Assembly: GCF_000505545.1 (NCBI RefSeq)
Contig: NZ_AYTB01000008.1
Location: 124,001-188,000, forward strand
Direction of reading: 5' to 3'
Source: Kurthia huakuii LAM0618
GTDB lineage: Bacteria > Bacillota > Bacilli > Bacillales_A > Planococcaceae
DNA: 64,000 bases
In this document: positions 1 through 8,569 of the stretch, in pieces
Layout: each line of letters starts with the position of its first letter
Position numbering within the stretch: the stretch's first letter is position 1
The notes under the pieces: generated by a model
The model's input: the letters and a program-made list of their open reading frames with translations, nothing else
Database searches by the model: none
What the model was told of the DNA's origin: nothing
Program-made: the position numbers and the translations under genes

Positions 1-1
1 A

Positions 2-247
2 CAGTGTGAAGTATACATGGGCAAGTTTGGTATGGCGCGCGAAATTCCACAAGTGCAATTTTGGATGGACCATGCGATTGAAGCATTAATTGCTTATGAA
101 CAAGGTAATAAAGAACAATATATTGAAGAGATGGATAAATCCATTGATAGTGCAAAAGGTACTTACCGCGTACAACAATATGCACTGAAGGAAAAAACAT
201 TACGAGAATGGCCCGAAACAAAACCTTCTCGTAAACGTTTCCGCTAA
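2..247 (+). CDS. Hypothetical protein, C-terminal part (5' end outside window)
   Basis: The reading frame is open from the first bases of the window, and the ATG at 17 has no ribosome binding site in front of it, so this is probably the tail of a longer gene. The visible ~81 residues are helical and charged, with a Glu/Lys-rich middle and a basic end (PSRKRFR). I do not recognise the family. A hairpin terminator follows directly. Confidence 0.55.
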   Translation, partial: QCEVYMGKFGMAREIPQVQFWMDHAIEALIAYEQGNKEQYIEEMDKSIDSAKGTYRVQQYALKEKTLREWPETKPSRKRFR

Positions 248-258
248 TAAAAAACGAC

Positions 259-298
259 AAAAGCGCTCGTTATGCTCATGCATGACGGGGGCTTTTTG
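259..298 (+). terminator. Intrinsic terminator
   Basis: Stem AAAGC-G-CTCGT pairs with ACGGG-G-GCTTT (one mismatch and one wobble), followed by a T-run. It ends the partial gene at the left edge. Confidence 0.6.
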
Positions 299-440
299 TT
301 ATCGCCCGAGAAAAGCATTTAAGTTATATTGAAAAAGAATTGAAAGTTCGGTAAACTTGAAAAGAATAATGCGTTATTTTACACATAAATTAGAAAAATA
401 ATAACAGCTAGTGAGTTGAACGTATGTGAGGGGCCAGAAA

Positions 441-1214
441 ATGAAGAAGACACTTGAGAACTTCCAAGAATTGTCGACGAATCAAAAGTTTTTAGAGTTT
501 ATCGCAACGGATACACCCTTTACTTATAGTGAAATGTTGCAAAAAAATTCAGCCAATATTTTATATTTAGTAGAAAATCGCCGAACACAAGAAAAGATTG
601 TTTTAAAGCGGATGCGCAAGCGTACGTTAAATCGTTCGAAATATGAAAAACGGTTTGAACAGGAGCAACAAATATTACGAGCACTCCAACTAGAAAATGT
701 ACCTCAATGGTTAGCCAATGGTTTCGTCGCTAAAGTTCCTTTTTTTATGATGAGCTATATTGAGGGACGTCCAATTTTAGATAACGGGCCCTATGCGGTA
801 ATCGATGCCCTTCGGATGATTCAACGTGTCAGTATCGTACTGAAAAAAATCCATCTGCAAGGGTATGTTCACCGCCATTTAACACCAGAAAATATTATTG
901 TTCATGCAGAAAAATTGGCGATTGTTGGGTTTGATCAAGCTGCAAAAATAACACTGCAACATTCGCCAACTGAAGAATTATATAAGCAAACGACCGTTTG
1001 TAGTGATATCGACCAATTAGCGCGGTTGTTTTTACTACTGACCGATGAAACGGGGCGTTTAAAGTGGAGGAAGGCTGAGGTCGTACTTGAACAGCGCCGC
1101 TATACGCAAAAAATCAATGAGCTATTGTCACGCGCTATGGGCCTGAATCCCCTTTTTGAGTCATTGGAAATGTTTGATGAAGCTTTAGCTACGTGTATAG
1201 ATGAATTATTATAA
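441..1214 (+). CDS. Degenerate serine/threonine protein kinase-like protein (probable pseudokinase)
   Basis: 257 residues from the ATG at 441, chosen because GAGGGG lies 7-8 bases upstream; an in-frame GTG at 426 precedes that site. The kinase fold is recognisable: a VLK lysine in the N lobe (about residue 55), a helix-C glutamate in EQEQQILRAL, and the catalytic-loop region HLQGYVHRHLTPENIIVH. The HRD aspartate is replaced by His (HRH) and the DFG magnesium-binding motif reads GFD, so both catalytic aspartates are lost while the lysine and the ..PEN asparagine stay. Known pseudokinases with this pattern act as binding or scaffold modules. No transmembrane or PASTA segments are seen. It is a single-gene unit with a strong terminator; partner and role are unknown. 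Confidence 0.75.
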   Translation: MKKTLENFQELSTNQKFLEFIATDTPFTYSEMLQKNSANILYLVENRRTQEKIVLKRMRKRTLNRSKYEKRFEQEQQILRALQLENVPQWLANGFVAKVPFFMMSYIEGRPILDNGPYAVIDALRMIQRVSIVLKKIHLQGYVHRHLTPENIIVHAEKLAIVGFDQAAKITLQHSPTEELYKQTTVCSDIDQLARLFLLLTDETGRLKWRKAEVVLEQRRYTQKINELLSRAMGLNPLFESLEMFDEALATCIDELL

Positions 1215-1216
1215 CT

Positions 1217-1259
1217 AAAAAAAGAGGTGTCGTTAATCAACCGCGACACCTCTTTTTTT
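1217..1259 (+). terminator. Strong intrinsic terminator
   Basis: Near-perfect stem AAAAAGAGGTGTCG / CGACACCTCTTTTT with a short A/T-rich loop and a T-run, just after the pseudokinase stop. Confidence 0.9.
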
Positions 1260-1297
1260 GAAATTGGATAGTTGACAAAATATTCAATAAATTTTAC

Positions 1298-1306
1298 TGT
1301 TATAGT
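1298..1306 (+). promoter_or_regulatory. Candidate extended -10 promoter for the RraA-like gene
   Basis: TGtTATAGT fits an extended -10 box about 20 bases before the GGAGG site. A TTGACA at 1272-1277 is 23 bases upstream of the -10, too far for a standard spacer, so the exact promoter is uncertain. Confidence 0.35.
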
Positions 1307-1327
1307 AGATAGATGGGAGGAATTTAC

Positions 1328-1945
1328 ATGTCAGTAGAGTTATTTCAAACGTTACCAACAACAGCTGTGAGCGATGCGTTAAATGGCAAAAACCATTTGC
1401 CAGCAACGATTAAACCACTTGATGCGCGTCATCATATCGCTGGGAAAGCGGTGACCGTTAAACTACCAATTTATGAAAATGGTGCGGTTATGGAAGCGAT
1501 GTTAGGAGCAGAGCCAGGCGATATTTTAGTTGTCGATATTGAAAATAATACGTCGCGCGCAATCGCTGGAGATTTTGTTATTGGAATGATGCAAAAACTT
1601 GGCATTGGCGGCCTTGTTGTGAACGGTGCGATTCGCGATGTTGATGCGGTATTAGCACTTGATTTTCCAGCATTTGTGACAGGTATTACACCTGCTGCTG
1701 GCGTCAAAAATGGCGGTGGGAAAGTCAATGTTCCGGTGACAATTGGTGATACAACGGTGCAGCCAGGCGATATTGTCGTGGGCGATGCGAATGGCGTAGT
1801 AATCATACCAACGGAAGTGGCGGCCGAAGTTGCGCAGCGTGCCATTGACAAGTTAGTCAAAGATGAGCAGCGTGAACGTACCGTTACAGCGTCACACGAG
1901 AGCATTATTGCGCATTTAACAAAAGTGACAGATGCTTTAAAATAA
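1328..1945 (+). CDS. RraA/HMG-CHA aldolase family protein
   Basis: 205 residues. The start is the ATG at 1328 with GGGAGG at 1315-1320; the ATG at 1313 overlaps that site. The protein covers the full RraA-like fold: TTAVSDALNG near the N-terminus, GKAVTVK, EPGDILVVD, and GGLVVNGAIRDVD carrying the G-x-x-R-D signature around residue 110, then PGDIVVGDANGVVIIP. Family members are divalent-metal aldolases/decarboxylases (4-hydroxy-4-methyl-2-oxoglutarate or 4-carboxy-4-hydroxy-2-oxoadipate) or, in enterobacteria, RNase E inhibitors. With no pathway genes nearby the substrate is unknown; an aldolase/oxaloacetate decarboxylase role is more likely in a Firmicute. Often misnamed demethylmenaquinone methyltransferase. 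Confidence 0.8.
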   Translation: MSVELFQTLPTTAVSDALNGKNHLPATIKPLDARHHIAGKAVTVKLPIYENGAVMEAMLGAEPGDILVVDIENNTSRAIAGDFVIGMMQKLGIGGLVVNGAIRDVDAVLALDFPAFVTGITPAAGVKNGGGKVNVPVTIGDTTVQPGDIVVGDANGVVIIPTEVAAEVAQRAIDKLVKDEQRERTVTASHESIIAHLTKVTDALK

Positions 1946-1972
1946 TAGTATACTGACTCATGAGGTGTTTTC

Positions 1973-2206
1973 ATGAATCGTTTCGGAATTTATTCTATTT
2001 TATGTGGTGTCATAGCGATACTTACGCTATTTAGTTTGAGTGGCGTACATATGCACATCTTGTTATTTGTTACCTTGTTTGCTACGATAACAATTACGGG
2101 GTTAGTATTTGCTGTAAAAGCAAAAGATGCTGTGTATTTATTAAGTGGCGGCCTCTTAAATGGCTTATTATTTATTTATACCGTTCTTTTAACATTCGCA
2201 TCATAA
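1973..2206 (+). CDS. Small integral membrane protein
   Basis: 77 residues with GAGGTG as ribosome site. Almost entirely hydrophobic, with two or three membrane helices (about residues 5-22, 27-47 and 55-75) and short polar turns (KAKD). Family not recognised. It follows the RraA-like gene by 27 bases and shares its downstream terminator, so the two may be cotranscribed. Confidence 0.65.
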   Translation: MNRFGIYSILCGVIAILTLFSLSGVHMHILLFVTLFATITITGLVFAVKAKDAVYLLSGGLLNGLLFIYTVLLTFAS

Positions 2207-2216
2207 TAACGATGAC

Positions 2217-2245
2217 AGAGTCCTGTAGTATGCAGGGCTTTTTTT
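2217..2245 (+). terminator. Intrinsic terminator
   Basis: AGTCCTG / CAGGGCT stem with seven-base loop followed by seven T. Confidence 0.75.
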
Positions 2246-2326
2246 GTGGCCAATTATAGGCTTGTACATGGTAACAACGATTAGGTAATGTTAAAATTTG
2301 GGTAACGATGATTAGGAGGGATAATA

Positions 2327-3604
2327 ATGGGATTAATTAAAGCAAGTGTGGGTGCTGCAAAAGGTGTCTTAGAAGATCAATATCGCGATTATTTTTATTG
2401 CGAGGCAATGTCAGCAGATGTCCTCGTACAAAAGGGTGTACGCCGTCAAACGAAGCGCGGTTCGAATAAAGGCAACGAAAATATTATTTCAAATGGTTCG
2501 ATTATTGCGGTTAATGATGGGCAATGTATGATGATTGTTGAGCAAGGGAAAGTAGTCGATGTTTGCCAAGAGCCCGGTGAATTTGTATATGATACATCGA
2601 CAGAGCCAAGTATTTTCTATGATGGTAATGTTATGGACAATTTAAAAGAGACGTTTAAAGAAATCGGTAAACGTTTTACATTTGGTGGTGAACCAGCGAA
2701 AGACCAACGTATTTATTTCTTTAATACGAAAGAAATTATCGGGAATAAATATGGAACACCGGCACCGATTCCATTTCGTGTTGTCGATCGCAATATTGGT
2801 TTAGATATTGATATTTCGATTCGTAGTCACGGAGAATACTCCTATCGCATAACGAATCCGTTATTATTTTATACGAATGTTAGTGGCAATGTCGCCGATT
2901 ATTTTACGCGAGATGTATTAGATGGGCAGTTAAAGTCCGAAATGATGACTGCATTACAACCAGCATTTGCGCAAATTTCAGCGCAAGGTGTGCGTTATAG
3001 CGAAGTGCCGGCACATACAATTGAATTAGCCAATGCGCTTAATAAAGTATTATCGGAAAAATGGGAGCAAACGCGCGGCATTAAAGTAGGCACAATTGGT
3101 GTGAGCACGATGAAAGCATCGGATGAAGATGAAGCCATGATTAAGCAGTTACAACGCAATGCAGTACTACGTGATCCAACGATGGGCGCGGCACAAATTA
3201 CCGGAGCACAAGCAGATGCGATGATGAACGCGGCAAAAAATGAAAATGGTGCGATTGGTGGCTTTATGGGCATGGGGATGGCGCAAAATGCGGGCGGTAT
3301 GAATGCCGGCGAGTTATATAAAATGGGCGCTAAAACGCCATCACAGCCAACCGCAGCAAATGCATGGACGTGCGACTGCGGCACGACAAATAGCGGTAAA
3401 TTCTGTTCAAATTGTGGCAAAGCTAAACCTGAAAAAGAAACATGGTCATGTAGTTGTGGCGCTGAAAATAGCGGGAAGTTTTGTTCGGAATGTGGCAAGC
3501 CAAAACCAACTGCGCAAATATGTTCGAAGTGTGGTTATGAAGTACTTACAGGTCAACCGGTTCCGAAGTTTTGCCCCGAATGCGGTCAAGCCTTTAATCA
3601 GTAA
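2327..3604 (+). CDS. ydjI: YdjI-like SPFH-domain protein with C-terminal zinc ribbons
   Basis: 425 residues from an ATG with AGGAGGG. Residues ~30-290 form the SPFH/band-7 domain of the YdjI ('virion core protein') family: FIVEQGKVVDVCQEPGEF-type strand region, IYFFNTKEI, and RITNPLLFYTNVSG. A Gly/Met/Ala-rich linker (IGGFMGMGMAQNAGG) leads to three short cysteine ribbons: CDCGTTNSGKFCSNCG, CSCGAENSGKFCSECG, and CSKCGYE...KFCPECG. In Bacillus subtilis the orthologue is part of the pspA-ydjGHI stress unit and joins a membrane complex; that function is inferred here. The next gene, 12 bases downstream, is YdjG-like, which supports the call. No pspA gene lies in the window. Confidence 0.85.
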   Translation: MGLIKASVGAAKGVLEDQYRDYFYCEAMSADVLVQKGVRRQTKRGSNKGNENIISNGSIIAVNDGQCMMIVEQGKVVDVCQEPGEFVYDTSTEPSIFYDGNVMDNLKETFKEIGKRFTFGGEPAKDQRIYFFNTKEIIGNKYGTPAPIPFRVVDRNIGLDIDISIRSHGEYSYRITNPLLFYTNVSGNVADYFTRDVLDGQLKSEMMTALQPAFAQISAQGVRYSEVPAHTIELANALNKVLSEKWEQTRGIKVGTIGVSTMKASDEDEAMIKQLQRNAVLRDPTMGAAQITGAQADAMMNAAKNENGAIGGFMGMGMAQNAGGMNAGELYKMGAKTPSQPTAANAWTCDCGTTNSGKFCSNCGKAKPEKETWSCSCGAENSGKFCSECGKPKPTAQICSKCGYEVLTGQPVPKFCPECGQAFNQ

Positions 3605-3616
3605 GGGGGCTTTAAT

Positions 3617-4717
3617 ATGACGCAACAACATGACGGTGACGCCAGTGCAGTAAAAGTTGATTTTGATACCGAGTGTCCGATGTGTAGCGCTTCGATTGTA
3701 TTTGACCCGACATCGGGAAAGTTGACTTGTCCGTATTGTGGCTATGAGGCCGAAATTGCAACTCCTGAAAAAGAAGCACAGCGTACGGCGCAAGAGATGG
3801 ATTTTAAAGCGGCAGACCGCCGTGAAAGTTATGACTGGGGTGTCGATAAAAAAACACTCGTCTGTGAAGAATGTGGTGCAGAGTCAATTTATGATGCGTT
3901 ACAAGTTGCGGATACATGCCCTTATTGTGGTTCGCACCAAGTGATGGAAGCATCTACGATTGAAACATTGGCGCCTAATGGGGTGTGTCCGTTTCATGTG
4001 ACTGAAAAAGAAGCGGGCGCAAACTTCCAAAAATGGATAAAAGGGCGATTTTTTACACCGAGTGCTGCAAAGAAATCGGCAAAACCAGATGCCTTTAGTG
4101 GTGTGTATATTCCGTATTGGACGTTTGATTCCAATACGATGTCGCATTATACGGCAGCGTATGGCATTATGCGTATTGTTGAGGACCGAGACGGGAATAC
4201 GCGTACTGAAATTGATTGGTACCGCACGTCGGGTGTTTATCAACGTTTTGTAGATGATGAGCTTGTGCTGGCATCAACGCGCTACGACGGTGAATTATTA
4301 CGGAAAGTCGAGCCGTACAATACAGTTGATAACAAGGTCTATAAACCGGATTATTTATCGGGCTTTTTAGCGGAGCGTTACAGTATCGGCTTAGATGAAG
4401 GCTGGGGCATTGCGCAGCGGCAAATTCATGCGACGCTTGATTCGGAAATTACACAGCGCATCTTGCGGCAGCATGGCGCTTCGCAAGTTGCTAATTTACA
4501 GTTTTCAACGACGCATGATCAAATTACCTATAAATATTTACTGTTGCCGATGTGGCTATCGTCATTCCGCTACAAAGAAAAAGTGTATCAATTTATGGTG
4601 AATGGCCAAACGGGGAAAGTCGGTGGTCGTGCACCAATTTCACCAATTCGCGTGACGCTTGCGGTAATTGTTGCATTAATTTCCATCTATGTAATATATG
4701 CCTTTACTCAATCGTAG
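3617..4717 (+). CDS. ydjG: YdjG-like membrane protein with N-terminal double zinc ribbon
   Basis: 366 residues, ribosome site AAGGGGG. Two zinc ribbons open the protein: CPMCSASIVFDP...LTCPYCGYEAE (about residues 16-45) and CEECGAESIYD...DTCPYCGSH (about 83-105). A long middle domain with YIPYWTFDSN follows, and a single membrane helix sits at the extreme C-terminus (VTLAVIVALISIYVIYAF), so it is tail-anchored with the ribbons in the cytoplasm. In B. subtilis YdjG helps bring PspA to the membrane. Such proteins are often mis-annotated as PriA helicases because of the ribbons. Forms an operon with the SPFH gene just upstream. Confidence 0.85.
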   Translation: MTQQHDGDASAVKVDFDTECPMCSASIVFDPTSGKLTCPYCGYEAEIATPEKEAQRTAQEMDFKAADRRESYDWGVDKKTLVCEECGAESIYDALQVADTCPYCGSHQVMEASTIETLAPNGVCPFHVTEKEAGANFQKWIKGRFFTPSAAKKSAKPDAFSGVYIPYWTFDSNTMSHYTAAYGIMRIVEDRDGNTRTEIDWYRTSGVYQRFVDDELVLASTRYDGELLRKVEPYNTVDNKVYKPDYLSGFLAERYSIGLDEGWGIAQRQIHATLDSEITQRILRQHGASQVANLQFSTTHDQITYKYLLLPMWLSSFRYKEKVYQFMVNGQTGKVGGRAPISPIRVTLAVIVALISIYVIYAFTQS

Positions 4718-4765
4718 TCGGAATATGCTACAATAAAAGAAAAATGTATAGAGGAGTTATTCGTT

Positions 4766-4939
4766 TTGTTATGGTTTAAGCGAATCTTCTTTTCAATCTG
4801 GATCATTGCAGGCTTATTTTTCACAATCGTGACGTATGATAGTTTATCACGTGAAGCGAATATGGTCATGCACTTAACAGCAGCCGCAGTGTTAGCTATT
4901 GGTGCAGCGCAAGTATATTTTACATTTGAAAAGAAATAA
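4766..4939 (+). CDS. Small two-helix membrane protein with TTG start
   Basis: 57 residues starting at TTG 4766, nine bases after GAGGAG (4751-4756); the more obvious ATG at 4771 runs into a stop at once. The product starts LLWFKRIFFSIW (first residue decoded as Met), has two hydrophobic helices (about 4-21 and 34-52) joined by a polar loop DSLSREAN, and ends TFEKK. An extended -10, TGcTACAAT at 4726-4734, lies just upstream and a strong terminator follows, so this looks like a complete small transcription unit. Family unknown. Confidence 0.7.
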   Translation: MLWFKRIFFSIWIIAGLFFTIVTYDSLSREANMVMHLTAAAVLAIGAAQVYFTFEKK

Positions 4940-4949
4940 TAACGTGTTG

Positions 4950-4984
4950 AAGAGGTTAAGTATTGAACTTAACCTTTTTTATTT
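4950..4984 (+). terminator. Intrinsic terminator
   Basis: AGGTTAAGT / ACTTAACCT stem, five-base loop and six T. Confidence 0.85.
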
Positions 4985-5066
4985 TCAAATTTTCGGTAAT
5001 TGTGTAAAATAAGAGCAACAACGTATGAAGAACTAGCAAATAGACGCTTTAACTAGGGGGATGGAC

Positions 5067-6584
5067 ATGAATACAACAACTGCGTTAGAAATGAACGCTT
5101 TACGCATACCGCATGAAGTGTGTTTAGAATTCGAACAGCAACGTTATACGTGGAAAGAGTTAGATGAGTTGTCCAATCGCTATGCGAAAGGCTTGGCAGA
5201 TCGCGGCATTCGACGAGGGGACCATATTGCGCTATTAATGAAAAATTCCGATGATTTTGTGATTGTTAGTTATGCAATTTGGAAAGTTGGCGCGATACTT
5301 GTGCCGATTCATTATTTATCTGCAATGCCTGAAGTGGCTTACATATTACAAAATGCCAATGCCGTTGCATTTATCGTAGATGAAGCCTTTATTCCACTGG
5401 TGGAACAGGCTGTTTCACAGTTAGAGCAATCATTAAAATTTGTCGTTCATCGCGGGACGCAACTACATGCCAGCTTTTTGCCGCTAAGTGCCTTATGTGC
5501 AACATCGACAAAGCCGGTCGGAACGCATTTAGAAGATTCACATTTTGCGGAAGTGCTTTATACGCAAGGGACGATGGGCAAGCCAAAGGGTGCGCTTTTT
5601 ACCCATAGTCAGGTGATGGATACCGCGTTTATTTACGAGCGTTTAAGTCAGATGACGCGCCACGATGTTTATGCGGTGAGCGTGCCATTATGTCATGGAA
5701 TGTCGCTCAATGCCATTATGCTGATGACGGCATTAGTTGGCGGCAAACTAATGATTCAAGAGCATTTTGATGCCAATGAAATTTTACAGTGGATGCAGAC
5801 GAAAGGCGTTACACATTTCTTTGGCGTGCCATCAATGTACCATGCGTTAGTTCAACAAGCGCCCACTGATTTTTCAGCGCCAGATTTGCGCGTTGCGAGC
5901 TACGGTGCGTCACCGATGCCTGTCGAGCTTATTGAGCAGGCAATGGCATTGTTTTCAACTACGCAATTTTTTAATATTTATGGTACGACCGAAAGTGGAC
6001 CAACAGGGTTGATGTTGTTGCCGTCTGAGCAGCTGCATCATAAAGGGAAAACGGGGAAGCCAATGCCATTAACAGCGGTGCGCATTGTCAATGATTATAT
6101 GGAAGATGTGACACCGGGTATGCAAGGAGAAATCATTATTAAGAGTCCAGCAATGATGACCGAATATTATAATGACCCCGCCGCCACGTTTACGATGAAA
6201 AAAAATGGCTGGTTATTTACGGGTGATTTAGCGGTTGAAGATATCGATGGTTATATTACGATCGTTGGGCGCAAGGATAATATGATTTTATCTGGTGGCG
6301 AAACGGTATATGCGGTCGATATTGAAAATGTGTTACTCGCTCATCCAGCGGTTGAAGATGCGGTGATTATGGGGATTCCTGATGCTGTGTGGGGTGAGAT
6401 TGTTGCGGTCGCAATCGTTCCAAAAGACAATCAAACGGTAACAGAACAACAGCTTATTGCGTATTGTAAAGAGCATTTAGCAAGTTATAAAATTCCAAAG
6501 AAGTTTTTATTTGTCGACGAGTTGCCGCGTAGTACTTCTGGAAAACTGTTAAAAGACTATTTAAAAGAAACGTTAAAAAAATAA
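5067..6584 (+). CDS. Acyl-CoA synthetase / AMP-forming ligase
   Basis: 505 residues. ATG 5067 is preferred because AGGGGG ends at 5060, directly against the ATG at 5061. All ANL-superfamily motifs are present: A3 phosphate loop YTQGTMGKPKG (about 171-181; the usual SGTTG is QGTMG), A5 YGTTESG, A7 GWLFTGDL, A8 hinge GRKDNMILSGGE, and the A10 lysine in PRSTSGKLLKDYL. This predicts two-step ATP-dependent activation of a carboxylic acid to the acyl-CoA. The substrate (fatty acid or other) cannot be read from the sequence. Stands alone, between two terminators. A candidate promoter is TGTAAAAT (5003-5010). Confidence 0.85.
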   Translation: MNTTTALEMNALRIPHEVCLEFEQQRYTWKELDELSNRYAKGLADRGIRRGDHIALLMKNSDDFVIVSYAIWKVGAILVPIHYLSAMPEVAYILQNANAVAFIVDEAFIPLVEQAVSQLEQSLKFVVHRGTQLHASFLPLSALCATSTKPVGTHLEDSHFAEVLYTQGTMGKPKGALFTHSQVMDTAFIYERLSQMTRHDVYAVSVPLCHGMSLNAIMLMTALVGGKLMIQEHFDANEILQWMQTKGVTHFFGVPSMYHALVQQAPTDFSAPDLRVASYGASPMPVELIEQAMALFSTTQFFNIYGTTESGPTGLMLLPSEQLHHKGKTGKPMPLTAVRIVNDYMEDVTPGMQGEIIIKSPAMMTEYYNDPAATFTMKKNGWLFTGDLAVEDIDGYITIVGRKDNMILSGGETVYAVDIENVLLAHPAVEDAVIMGIPDAVWGEIVAVAIVPKDNQTVTEQQLIAYCKEHLASYKIPKKFLFVDELPRSTSGKLLKDYLKETLKK

Positions 6585-6592
6585 TTTTTTGC

Positions 6593-6626
6593 AAAGGAAT
6601 GACACATCGGTGTTATTCCTTTTTTG
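6593..6626 (+). terminator. Intrinsic terminator
   Basis: AAAGGAAT-g-ACAC / GTGT-t-ATTCCTTT stem with four-base loop and T-run. Confidence 0.85.
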
Positions 6627-6693
6627 TTTGTGCGAACTATTGGTGTCTACTAGGCGTCGTTATGTATAATAATAGTGAAAGAGCAGGTGTTGT

Positions 6694-7698
6694 ATGAGAG
6701 CATTATTTAAATTAGTGATGATTGCGCTCGTGTTAGCCCTTTGTTTTCAATATGTAAAAGAAGAGCAACCACAATTGTTAGATGACGCGGCTGATAGCTT
6801 GGAATGGTTGGCGCAAGGTGGTCAACAAGTTGTCGAAATCGCACAAAATGGCGTCAATTCAATTAGTGATACCGCGAGTGAACCACAAAAGAAAATTACC
6901 GTTGATACATTAAACGAAGTAACGCGCATCAAAAGCGAGTACGGCGTTGATTGGATTGTATCGCATAATCAATACAAAGATTTCACATTAACGTTAGCAG
7001 ATGAGTCGGGTGGTTATGTGGCAGGCGAGGGCCGCAAAATTTTAAATGTTACGATTGGTCAAACGACTCGAGCAGATGTTCAAAAATTATATGGAGAACC
7101 ACTAGATGGCATTCGGCATGGTTTGACGATGTATCAATTTTCAAAACAAGATGAACAACAGCAACTTGTCTATGAAAAAGATGGCTATTATTTATGGTTC
7201 TTTATTGATGAACACAATAAAAATCGTGTACGAGCCGTGCAATATGTTACCGTTCAAACAGAACAAAAAATGAAAAACTATTATGCGACACCGGATAAGG
7301 AATTGCGCTTAAGCTATGAGCGTTTAATGGTATTATTAATGAATCAAAGTCGCGTAGAAGCGGGATTAAAGCCGTTACTGTATGATAAAGAGTTAAAAGT
7401 CGCAACGCGTGCACATAGTCAAGATATGATTGATAAAGGTTATTTTTCGCATACTGGAAGTGATGGCAGCCAGCCGAAAGATCGTATGACGGCAACCGGT
7501 TATACAAATGAACGTCTTTATGCTGAAAATTTAGCATATGGTCAAATTAGCCCGATTTTTGCACATGAAGGATTAATGAATAGCTTAGGGCACCGCGAAA
7601 ATATTTTACGCAAAGAAGCAACGAATGTCGGGGTAGGTGTCGCATTTGACGAGAAAAATGTGCCGTATTACACGATTAATTTTTATACGCCAATGTAA
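6694..7698 (+). CDS. Exported CAP-domain protein with CAP-associated N domain (YlbC-like)
   Basis: 334 residues. A hydrophobic N-terminal segment (about 4-20, LFKLVMIALVLALCFQYV) acts as signal or anchor. Residues ~105-200 match the CAP-associated domain (IGQTTRADVQKLYGEP; YYLWFFIDEH), and residues ~210-332 are a CAP/SCP domain: LLMNQSRVEAGLKPLLYDKEL, ARAHSQDMIDKGYFSHT, AENLAYG, and HRENIL. Domain order and length match YlbC of B. subtilis (346 aa). The molecular role of this group is unknown; extracytoplasmic location is inferred from the N-terminus. The promoter is probably around TATAAT at 6665-6670. Monocistronic. Confidence 0.85.
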   Translation: MRALFKLVMIALVLALCFQYVKEEQPQLLDDAADSLEWLAQGGQQVVEIAQNGVNSISDTASEPQKKITVDTLNEVTRIKSEYGVDWIVSHNQYKDFTLTLADESGGYVAGEGRKILNVTIGQTTRADVQKLYGEPLDGIRHGLTMYQFSKQDEQQQLVYEKDGYYLWFFIDEHNKNRVRAVQYVTVQTEQKMKNYYATPDKELRLSYERLMVLLMNQSRVEAGLKPLLYDKELKVATRAHSQDMIDKGYFSHTGSDGSQPKDRMTATGYTNERLYAENLAYGQISPIFAHEGLMNSLGHRENILRKEATNVGVGVAFDEKNVPYYTINFYTPM

Positions 7699-7711
7699 AT
7701 AACTTATATGA

Positions 7712-7751
7712 AAGAAGAGTGAGTAGGAAAGTGGAAACTCATTCTTTTTTT
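7712..7751 (+). terminator. Intrinsic terminator
   Basis: AGAGTGAGT / ACTCATTCT stem (one wobble), 12-base loop, seven T. Confidence 0.75.
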
Positions 7752-7855
7752 ATCGCTTTTTATGATACAATAGAATTACTAGGTAGTATAAAAAAACTAT
7801 TATCCATTATCAATAATGAGGTTCAAAAGTATTAGAAGGTTGAGGGGAACATAAG

Positions 7856-8533
7856 ATGGATATGATTCAAGCACAGCGTGATACACGAGAATTGATTGTT
7901 AATACACAATATATTATAAAGATGGCGGATGGCGATGCCTATGAAGGTTTTAATAGTGCGTGGGCGAAAATGCGTACGATTAGTGCACGTAAAGAACAAA
8001 TCTGTTCAAGTTGTTCAACGACGATTCGCTATATGGAGCCGATGAATGTCTATTTAGCGTTGTCGAGTGATGATGGCCATTTTCATCGTCAAAATATGTG
8101 TATGGCGTGTATGACAAGAGAACGTCGGCAAGCGGCAGCCTATATTGCGACAACATTTGAGCATGAGTTAAGTAGTGCAGCGCGCCTTGATTCCACACAT
8201 TTGAGAAATATGACATTGGAACAAGGGCAACGAGTCGCTGAACAAATGTGTTTAGATGCGGTGTATTTACGTGAACATATCCCGGCGAATATCATTGTGC
8301 GAGATGGCATGTATCTTTACGAAAATATTCGCGCAGTAGCGGCGCGTTCAAAACATTATTGCTATCGCTGTAGTGCCATGATTCCAGTAGAGGAAACAAC
8401 ATTTGTCATTCCAGCAAAAGCAAAAAGTTTAAATCGCCAAGAAATGAATTTTATTTGTCAAACATGTGCGACAAAATCATTGCGTGCTTCTGTTAAACGG
8501 ATTGAACAATATGAACGTGAAAAACAACTTTGA
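7856..8533 (+). CDS. Hypothetical protein with two zinc-binding CxxC pairs
   Basis: 225 residues from an ATG eight bases after GAGGGG. Two similar modules are visible: CSSCSTTIRYMEPM...MCMACMTRER (about 43-85) and CYRCSAMIPVEET...FICQTCATKS (about 170-210). Each has a CxxC pair, ~25-30 residues with a PM/PV-E turn, then a second CxxC, as in treble-clef or zinc-ribbon folds. The modules look like an internal duplication separated by a helical linker. No enzyme motif is seen; the family is not recognised. A perfect terminator begins at the stop codon. Confidence 0.65.
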   Translation: MDMIQAQRDTRELIVNTQYIIKMADGDAYEGFNSAWAKMRTISARKEQICSSCSTTIRYMEPMNVYLALSSDDGHFHRQNMCMACMTRERRQAAAYIATTFEHELSSAARLDSTHLRNMTLEQGQRVAEQMCLDAVYLREHIPANIIVRDGMYLYENIRAVAARSKHYCYRCSAMIPVEETTFVIPAKAKSLNRQEMNFICQTCATKSLRASVKRIEQYEREKQL

Positions 8534-8569
8534 AAAAGAGGTTTCCTAATAAAAGGAAACCTCTTTTTT
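8534..8569 (+). terminator. Strong intrinsic terminator
   Basis: AAAAAGAGGTTTCCT / AGGAAACCTCTTTTT perfect stem with six-base loop. Confidence 0.92.

Noticed and set aside
1471-1974. Antisense frame of 167 codons over the RraA-like gene
   Set aside because: Lies wholly opposite a well-supported gene and shows no family features.
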